A stretch of 64,000 nucleotides of DNA from Chromatiales bacterium (GTDB lineage: Bacteria > Pseudomonadota > Gammaproteobacteria > JAGRGH01): the NCBI GenBank assembly GCA_020445605.1, contig JAGRGH010000037.1, forward strand, positions 1 through 64,000. Direction: 5' to 3'. Position numbers and translations under genes: made by a program. Each line of letters begins with the position of its first letter. Positions within the stretch are counted from its first letter, which is position 1. Below, one piece after another: positions 58,801-64,000 of the stretch. Below the pieces are notes generated by a model that saw only the letters and a program-made list of their open reading frames with translations, was not told where the DNA came from and ran no database searches.

Positions 58801-60199
58801 CGAGGTTTCGGTAGGGCCAGGCGACGCGCAGCCGTTCGTAGACCTCATGCTCGGCGAGTTCGCCACAGGCGGCGACTTCAGCGACGATCTGCTGCGCGAG
58901 CACGTCGAGCGCGCCGTTCGGAATCACCAGTTCGTCGAGATCGCCGGCACGTACGGCGGCGAGCAGCGCCGTGCACTCGATGAGTTCGTCACGTGTGGTC
59001 GGCACCAGCCGGCCGGTCGGCAGCCCGCCGATCCAGTGACCCGAGCGCCCCACGCGTTGCAGGAACGCATTGATGAGCCGGGGCGACCCGAGCTGGATCA
59101 CAAAGTCGACATGTCCGATGTCGATGCCGAGCTCCAGCGAGGCGGTCGCGACGATGCACTTGAGTGCGCCGGATTTCAGCCGCTGCTCTGCATTCAGGCG
59201 GTGCTCGCGCGACAGGCTGCCGTGGTGCGCGGTGACGCGATCGGCGCCGAGACGGCCGCTCAGCGCGTGCGCGACACGCTCGGCCATGCGCCGGGTGTTG
59301 ACGAACAGCACCGTCGCGCGATGCGCCTCAATCTGTTCGCAGAGCCGGTCGTAGAGCGTCTCCCAGACCTCGGTCGCCATCAGTGTTTCCAGCGGCGCCG
59401 GCGGCAGCAAGAGATCGATGTCCAGCGTCCGTCGGTGACCGTGGTCGACGATGATGCAGTCCGGCGTGCCGTCGTCGGCGACGTTGTGTGCACCGACCAG
59501 CAGCCGCGCGACGTCCTCGATCGGGCGCTGCGTTGCCGACAGCCCGATGCGCTGGACCGGTCTGCCGGTGAGCGCATCCAGACGTGCCAGCGACAGGGTC
59601 AGATGCGCGCCGCGCTTGGTCTGTGCGACGGCGTGGATTTCGTCAACGATCACGGTACGTACGCCGGCGAGCATCGTGCGGCCGGACGCCGAGGTCAGCA
59701 GGATGTACAGCGACTCCGGGGTCGTCACGAGAATATGCGGCGGCTGACGGCGCATGCGTTCGCGCTCGACCTGCGGGGTGTCGCCGGTACGCACCTGGGT
59801 GCGAATCGGGCTGCCGGGCAGACCCTGTTCGAGCAGCGCGTCGGCAATGCCCGCGAGCGGACGTTCGAGATTCAGCGCGATGTCGTTCGACAGCGCCTTG
59901 AGTGGGGAGATGTACAGCACGCGCACGGCGTCCGGCAGCGGCCGCCCCAGACCTTCCTGCACCAGCGCATCGATCGCTGCGAGGAACGCGGCCAGCGTCT
60001 TGCCCGAGCCGGTCGGCGCCGCAACGAGCGTGTGGCGGCCGGCCGCAATCGCCTGCCACGCCGCGGACTGGGCGGCGGTCGGTTCGCCGAGCGCCGCGCG
60101 AAACCAGTCCGCGACCGCGGGATGGAACTGCGCCAGGGCGCTCCAGTTGGCTTCGCTGTCTGTGGCGGTCGGCTGCAAGACGCCTGCTCGCGGTCGCAT
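55868..60199 (-). CDS. lhr: Lhr-type large ATP-dependent DNA helicase
   Basis: 1443-aa superfamily 2 helicase. RecA-like domain 1 has Walker A APTGSGKTLAAFL, the DExH box VIVDEIHAVAQTKRG and motif III LSATQRPIEDVA. Domain 2 has VLFVNTRRMAERVAH, HHGSLSREHRLNAEQ and motif VI QRVGRSGHWIGG. A winged-helix and Lhr core domain follow, and the last 500 residues are the long Lhr C-terminal region. Lhr unwinds 3'-tailed DNA and RNA-DNA hybrids and is tied to DNA repair. The ATG at 60199 gives the expected start; two further in-frame ATGs upstream (60247, 60277) cannot be excluded. It stands alone between acnA and the divergent RND genes. Confidence 0.94.
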   Translation of the reverse strand: MRPRAGVLQPTATDSEANWSALAQFHPAVADWFRAALGEPTAAQSAAWQAIAAGRHTLVAAPTGSGKTLAAFLAAIDALVQEGLGRPLPDAVRVLYISPLKALSNDIALNLERPLAGIADALLEQGLPGSPIRTQVRTGDTPQVERERMRRQPPHILVTTPESLYILLTSASGRTMLAGVRTVIVDEIHAVAQTKRGAHLTLSLARLDALTGRPVQRIGLSATQRPIEDVARLLVGAHNVADDGTPDCIIVDHGHRRTLDIDLLLPPAPLETLMATEVWETLYDRLCEQIEAHRATVLFVNTRRMAERVAHALSGRLGADRVTAHHGSLSREHRLNAEQRLKSGALKCIVATASLELGIDIGHVDFVIQLGSPRLINAFLQRVGRSGHWIGGLPTGRLVPTTRDELIECTALLAAVRAGDLDELVIPNGALDVLAQQIVAEVAACGELAEHEVYERLRVAWPYRNLARTDFDAVVLMLARGFATERGVRGAWLHRDAVQQVLRPRRGARLAAMTSGGTIPDQADIDVILEPEGLFVGTVNEDFAIESLTGDIFQLGNQSYRVLGSESGRLRVEDAGGLPPSMPFWFGEAPGRSHALSRHLSELRAGVAARLAEGEAAVRAWVVEHYRLTPEAAAQIVDHLAAAHAALGALPTLHHVIFERFFDESGGMQLVIHSPFGARINRGWGLALRKRFCRQFNFELQAAADDDTIVLSLSTRHSFPLAEVAHYLNAASVRDTLTQAVLTAPLYINRWRWVATTALAILRMRNGRKTPPQLQRMQAEDLIAQVFPDQIACQENIAGPRTVPDHPLVNQSLVDALSDAMDIDGLERLIADLHAGRIQLTACDLAAPSPLAAAILNARPYTFLDDAPAEERRTRAVTTPRLTSADAARLAQPDPDAVATISAQAWPEARNADEVQDALVSLAFVTEEEGIRSGWRTWFVELCAQRRACSLHPPAGTLWIAAEWLPAFRPLFADPRPEPAIEPPADAPVPADRETALVEILRARIGALGPVTAAELVAPLGLAADAAATALIALEVEGGVLRGRFRAGADTDEWCERRLLQRIHRASVGQRRSRFRPVAPARFLRFLLEWQRVAPGSQGRGPQALAAVVEQLEGFETAAGAWESDVLPARIVDYDSTWLDQLCLAGRLRWARLTPPASGGAGSGPIRATPIALLSRRRFAAWRSIAAGGPVAAPGARTRRVLDALAQSGALFFDELGEATGLLRAELEDALGELVTLGCITADSFQALRALTLPADRKRGRRWRALRPALLGLEDAGRWSALPTAAAAPEPSDLEAIAWVYLRRWGVVSRRLLERESLTPSWRTLREVYRRLEDRGQIHGGRFVQGLAGEQFALPDAATALAGTERAGHTKLVISGCDPLNLTGLIGTDERVPARSGNRILLRDGLPVAARIDGEVRALGTTEVITPETEALLRRRQPLRETI

Positions 60200-60348
60200 C
60201 AATGTCGTATGAATTCTAACGCCCTGATCGGCCGGCCTGTTCCGCATGGACGGAATGTCAATGGATTGACGATTCAACGCGGTATGCTATCGGGCACTTC
60301 GGCAGGCCCCGGCGGTCTACCGACACCTGGTCTGATTGGAACTCCGAG

Positions 60349-61515
60349 ATGAATCCCGCGCGCGTCGCACTCGTTGGGCTGATATTCGGCTTTGCACAGC
60401 TCGCCGGCTGCGAAAAGGCCAAGCCCGAGGACAAAACGGTCGCCGCGGCGCCGCCACCCGAGGTGACCGTCGTGACCGCCAGGGCCGGCGCCGAGCCGCT
60501 GACCCGCGAGCCGGTCGGACGCCTGGCGGCGACACGCATTGCCCAGGTGCGTGCAAGGGTCGCCGGCGTGATCCTCGCGCGTGCCTACACTGAGGGCACC
60601 GACGTCAAGGCGGGGCAGGTGCTGTTTCGCATCGATCCCGCGCCGCTGAAGGCCGATCTGCACGCCAAGGAAGCGACACTGGCGCGCGCCGAGGCAGACG
60701 CGACTAACGCGGTGCTGACGGCCAATCGTTACCGCGAACTCGCCGGCAGGAAGCTGCTTTCCACACAGGATCTGGATACGGCGCTCGCCAACGAACGCAC
60801 GACGGCCGCAGCGGTGAAAGAGGCGCAGGCGATCGTCGAAAAGGCGCAGCTGGATCTCAGCTACGCGACCGTGACCGCGCCGATCGCCGGGCGTGTCGGG
60901 CGAGCGCTCGTGACCGAGGGCGCCCTGGTCGGCCAGGGCGAGGCGACTGAGCTGACGACCATTGAGCAGATCGATCCGATCTACGTGAACTTCAGCCTTG
61001 CGGTGGCCGATCTTCAGTCCCTGCAACTGGTTGCGACGCCGCCCGCGCGCAGCAAGGGCGGCGGCCACAGCACGCCGGTCGAGGTGATGCTGCCCGACGG
61101 TTCGCCGTATCCGCACACCGGCAGTCTGGATTATTCCGACTCGGCCGTGGATCCGGGCACAGGCGCGGTTTCACTGCGCGCCGTGGTGGCGAATCCGGAT
61201 CGCAGACTGTTGCCGGGCATGTTCGTGAATCTGCGCCTGCGCGCCGGGCAGATCGACAACGCCTTCCGCCTGCCGCAGGCGGCTGTTTTGCGCGACGCCA
61301 GTGGCGCCTATGTGCTGGTGGTCGATGAGTCGGGCAAGGTTGCGCGCCGTGATGTGCAGACGCATTCGCTGCGGCGTTCGGACTGGATCGTGAGCGGCGC
61401 GCTCACCGACGGCGAGCAGGTCATCGTCGCGGGCTTGCAGAAGGTCAACCCGGGCGGCGAGGCAAAGGCCGTCCTGAAGGCCGCAGCGGACACGGCGTCA
61501 GCAGCGGGCCACTGA
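60349..61515 (+). CDS. RND efflux periplasmic adaptor lipoprotein (AcrA/MexA-like)
   Basis: 388-aa membrane fusion protein. A lipoprotein signal ends in LAGC at residue 20. The barrel-sandwich and hairpin parts are typical: RVAGVILARAYTEGTDVKAGQVLFRIDP, an Ala/Glu/Lys-rich coiled hairpin (residues about 95-165), and LDLSYATVTAPIAGRVG. A membrane-proximal domain ends the protein. It links the inner-membrane pump encoded 3 bp downstream to an outer-membrane channel, which is not in the window. Confidence 0.93.
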   Translation: MNPARVALVGLIFGFAQLAGCEKAKPEDKTVAAAPPPEVTVVTARAGAEPLTREPVGRLAATRIAQVRARVAGVILARAYTEGTDVKAGQVLFRIDPAPLKADLHAKEATLARAEADATNAVLTANRYRELAGRKLLSTQDLDTALANERTTAAAVKEAQAIVEKAQLDLSYATVTAPIAGRVGRALVTEGALVGQGEATELTTIEQIDPIYVNFSLAVADLQSLQLVATPPARSKGGGHSTPVEVMLPDGSPYPHTGSLDYSDSAVDPGTGAVSLRAVVANPDRRLLPGMFVNLRLRAGQIDNAFRLPQAAVLRDASGAYVLVVDESGKVARRDVQTHSLRRSDWIVSGALTDGEQVIVAGLQKVNPGGEAKAVLKAAADTASAAGH

Positions 61516-61518
61516 TCC

Positions 61519-64000
61519 ATGCCGCAGTTCTTTATAGATCGCCCGATCTTCGCCTGGGTCGTGGCGATCATGATCACGCTGGCGGGCACGGCGGCCATCT
61601 TTCGTCTGCCGGTTTCGGCCTATCCGCCGATCGCGCCGCCACAGGTCAGCGTCACCGCGTCCTATCCGGGCGCGAGCGCCGAGGTCGTCGAGAAGACCGT
61701 TACTGCCGTGATCGAGCAGCAGCTCACCGGCGTCGACAATCTGCTGTATTTCGATTCGGTCTCGCGTTCAAACGGCACCGCGCAGATTACGCTGACCTTT
61801 GTCAGCGGCACCAATGCGGACATTGCCGCGGTCCAGGTGCAGAACCGCCTCAGTGTTGCCCAGGCGCGCCTGCCGCAGGAGGTCGTTCAGAACGGGATCA
61901 CCGTCGCGAAGGCGAACAACGACTTCCTGATGGTCATTGCTCTGAAGTCGTCGGATCCCAGTCTGGATACCTATGCGCTGAACAACCTGCTGGCCGCGCA
62001 GGTGCTCGATCCGATCCAGCGACTGCCCGGGGTCGGCGGCGCACGCCTGTTCGGTGCGGCGTATGCCATGCGGATCTGGCTGAACCCGGACAAGCTGCGC
62101 GGCTATGGGCTGGGCGCGTCGGATGTTCTCGAGGAGATTCGCAACCAGAACATCCAGGTTGCCGCCGGCAACATCGGCGCCGAACCGGCGCCACCCGGGC
62201 AGGGCTTCACCGCGTCGGTCAGTGCGGCGACTCGGTTCACGAGTCCGGAAGAATTTCAGAGGATCATTTTGCGCACGAATCCGGACGGCAGCACGGTGCG
62301 CCTCGAAGACGTCGCGCGCATCGCTCTCGGCGCCGAAAGCTACGGCCATGACGTGCACGTCGACGGCGAGCCGATCGCCGGCTTTGCCACGCAGCTGGCA
62401 CCGGGTGCCAATGCCTTGGAGGTGGCTGCGGCAATCCGCGTGAAGATGGATCAGCTGCAGCCGTACTTCCCGCCAGGGGTGACGTGGTTTACGCCCTACG
62501 ACAGCACGAAGTTCATCAGCATCTCGATCCAGGAAGTGCTGAAAACCCTGGTCGAGGCCGTGGGGCTGGTGTTTCTCGTGATCCTGCTGTTCCTGCAAAA
62601 CCTTCGCGCGACGCTGATCCCCACGCTGGTTGTTCCGGTCGCACTCACCAGTGCGTTCGCCGGCATGTACCTGGCCGGTTTTTCGATCAACGTACTGAGT
62701 CTGTTCGGCCTGGTGCTGGCGATTGGTCTGGTCGTCGACGATGCGATTGTTGTTGTCGAGAACGTCGAACGCATCATGACCGAGGAAGGTCTGCCGCCGA
62801 AGGAGGCCGCGCGAAAGGCGATGGGCCAGATCACCGGCGCGGTCATCGCAATGACGACGGTGCTGGCCGCGGTGTTCCTGCCGATGGCGCTGGTCGGCGG
62901 CAGTGTCGGGGTCATCTACCGCCAATTTTCGTTGACCATCGCGATCTCGATGGGCATCTCGGCGTTGATGGCACTGAGTTTCACGCCCGCGCTGTGCGCC
63001 ACGCTCCTGAAACCGCAACACCAACGACCGAATTTGTTCTTGCGCGGATTCAACCGTGTCTACGGCTGGACCGCGGCGGCCTACCTGCGGCGCGTGTCGA
63101 AAGCCATCCGGCATACGCCGCGCTGGATGATCACCTTCATCGCGCTGGTCGGGCTGGCGGGGTATCTGTACGCGCGCCTGCCGACCAGTTTCCTGCCGGA
63201 AGAGGACCAGGGTTACGCGCTCATGCTCGTGCAGCTGCCCCCAGGCTCGAGCATGGAGCGCACCGGGCAGGTGCTGCGCGAGCTGGAAGGGGTGCTGCGC
63301 GAACATAAGGCGGTCGAGAAGGTACTCGACGTCGCGGGCTTCAGCTTTGTCGGGCAGGGTGAAAACGTGGGTCTCGGCTTCGTCCGCCTGAAGGACTGGT
63401 CCGAACGCACCCGGCCGGAAGACAACGTCAAGGCCTTCATCGAATGGGCGAATGGCGCGGTGCAGCGGATCAAGGGCGCGCGGATATTTGTTGTGAATCT
63501 GCCGACGATCCGCGGGCTTGGGCGTTTCGGCGGATTTGACTTCCGGCTAGAGGATCGTGCGGGTCTAGGACGCGAAAAGCTGCTCGAAGCAAACAATGCG
63601 CTGCTTGCGGCGGCGGGCGCCAATCCGGTGCTTGCCGGTGTGCGCCCGAACCAACTCGAGGACGCCAGCGAACTGCGGCTCGAGGTCGATCGCGTGCAGG
63701 CGCAGTCCATGAAAATCGACCTCGCGGACATCTACGAGGCGATCCGCCTGATGCTAGCCCCGGTCTATGCCAATGACTTCAATTATCAGGGTCGCGTGCT
63801 GAAGGTGCTGGTGCAGGCCGATGCGTCCTATCGCAGTCGACCGGAAGACCTTGCACGCTATTACCTGCCGGGCGAGCGCGGAGATATAGACCACATGATC
63901 CCGCTGTCCAGTGTCGTGACCTATTCCTGGGGACTCGCGCCACCGGCGATCGATCACTACAACGGCTACCCGGCCATTCAGATCAATGGCAGCGCCGCAC
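61519..64000 (+). CDS. RND multidrug efflux permease (AcrB-like), 3' end outside window
   Basis: At least 827 residues of a protein that usually has about 1040. The N-terminus MPQFFIDRPIFAWVVAIMI is the HAE1 signature. The first periplasmic loop (SAYPPIAPPQVSVTASYPGAS) and the proton-relay helix LVVDDAIVVVENVERIM with the two conserved Asp (counterparts of AcrB D407 and D408) are present. The reading frame stays open to the window edge. The ATG lies 3 bp after the adaptor stop, so the two form one operon. Substrate range cannot be predicted. Confidence 0.94.
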   Translation, partial: MPQFFIDRPIFAWVVAIMITLAGTAAIFRLPVSAYPPIAPPQVSVTASYPGASAEVVEKTVTAVIEQQLTGVDNLLYFDSVSRSNGTAQITLTFVSGTNADIAAVQVQNRLSVAQARLPQEVVQNGITVAKANNDFLMVIALKSSDPSLDTYALNNLLAAQVLDPIQRLPGVGGARLFGAAYAMRIWLNPDKLRGYGLGASDVLEEIRNQNIQVAAGNIGAEPAPPGQGFTASVSAATRFTSPEEFQRIILRTNPDGSTVRLEDVARIALGAESYGHDVHVDGEPIAGFATQLAPGANALEVAAAIRVKMDQLQPYFPPGVTWFTPYDSTKFISISIQEVLKTLVEAVGLVFLVILLFLQNLRATLIPTLVVPVALTSAFAGMYLAGFSINVLSLFGLVLAIGLVVDDAIVVVENVERIMTEEGLPPKEAARKAMGQITGAVIAMTTVLAAVFLPMALVGGSVGVIYRQFSLTIAISMGISALMALSFTPALCATLLKPQHQRPNLFLRGFNRVYGWTAAAYLRRVSKAIRHTPRWMITFIALVGLAGYLYARLPTSFLPEEDQGYALMLVQLPPGSSMERTGQVLRELEGVLREHKAVEKVLDVAGFSFVGQGENVGLGFVRLKDWSERTRPEDNVKAFIEWANGAVQRIKGARIFVVNLPTIRGLGRFGGFDFRLEDRAGLGREKLLEANNALLAAAGANPVLAGVRPNQLEDASELRLEVDRVQAQSMKIDLADIYEAIRLMLAPVYANDFNYQGRVLKVLVQADASYRSRPEDLARYYLPGERGDIDHMIPLSSVVTYSWGLAPPAIDHYNGYPAIQINGSAA

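Overview
The window is a GC-rich chromosomal segment (third positions are mostly G or C) and reads as a gammaproteobacterium. ParE, AcnA, PurB, the Bat operon, a FadB/FadJ-type fatty acid oxidation complex, Lhr and an RND pump all fit that. A TusA-DsrE2 pair hints at a lineage with sulfur metabolism. The taxonomy is inference from gene content only. No rRNA or tRNA gene was recognised.

Layout. 1-180 is a 7-bp tandem repeat, followed by a glutaminase with STAS and cyclic-nucleotide domains, RtcB RNA ligase, a small GGCT / BNR-propeller / MoaD-like cluster and an outer-membrane barrel protein. 6.0-8.2 kb holds a dispersed hairpin repeat and a secreted alpha/beta hydrolase. 8.2-17.8 kb is a long minus-strand run: moxR, DUF58, DUF4381, batA, a batB-batC fusion, batD, a CNP1-like gene and parE. 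18-21.2 kb encodes a two-domain acyltransferase of OlsF type, a DUF1287 protein and an M48 lipoprotein protease.

21.4-28.7 kb is a complete compact type II-C CRISPR-Cas locus. It has cas9 (1062 aa, all RuvC and HNH residues present), cas1, cas2, a tracrRNA gene on the opposite strand directly upstream of cas9, and an array of 38 repeats of 37 bp. The anti-repeat, a terminator at the cas2 end and the GTT-type repeat start in the reverse complement all say that crRNAs are made from the minus strand. On that strand the array lies directly downstream of an antitoxin-toxin-RHH gene trio (28.7-29.6 kb). The stop codon of the last of these genes shares a base with the first-transcribed repeat. This arrangement is the most interesting part of the window.

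29.7-35.7 kb carries the two fatty-acid oxidation subunits, a NemR-like TetR regulator, and a tusA-dsrE2-methyltransferase-CMD gene set preceded by an exact NemR-type operator. 35.8-37.8 kb is an SLC13-type permease. 38-44.9 kb is the Anbu neighbourhood: alpha-E protein, circularly permuted ATP-grasp, a transglutaminase-DUF2126 fusion, and divergently the proteasome-like Anbu peptidase. 44.9-51.3 kb has a PLP enzyme, a KefB-type antiporter, a 260-bp MITE with 16-bp terminal inverted repeats and CTAG duplications, and three poorly characterised genes. 51.3-64 kb has a second copy of the hairpin repeat, a terminator, the purB-acnA pair, lhr, and an RND efflux pair whose pump gene runs off the window.
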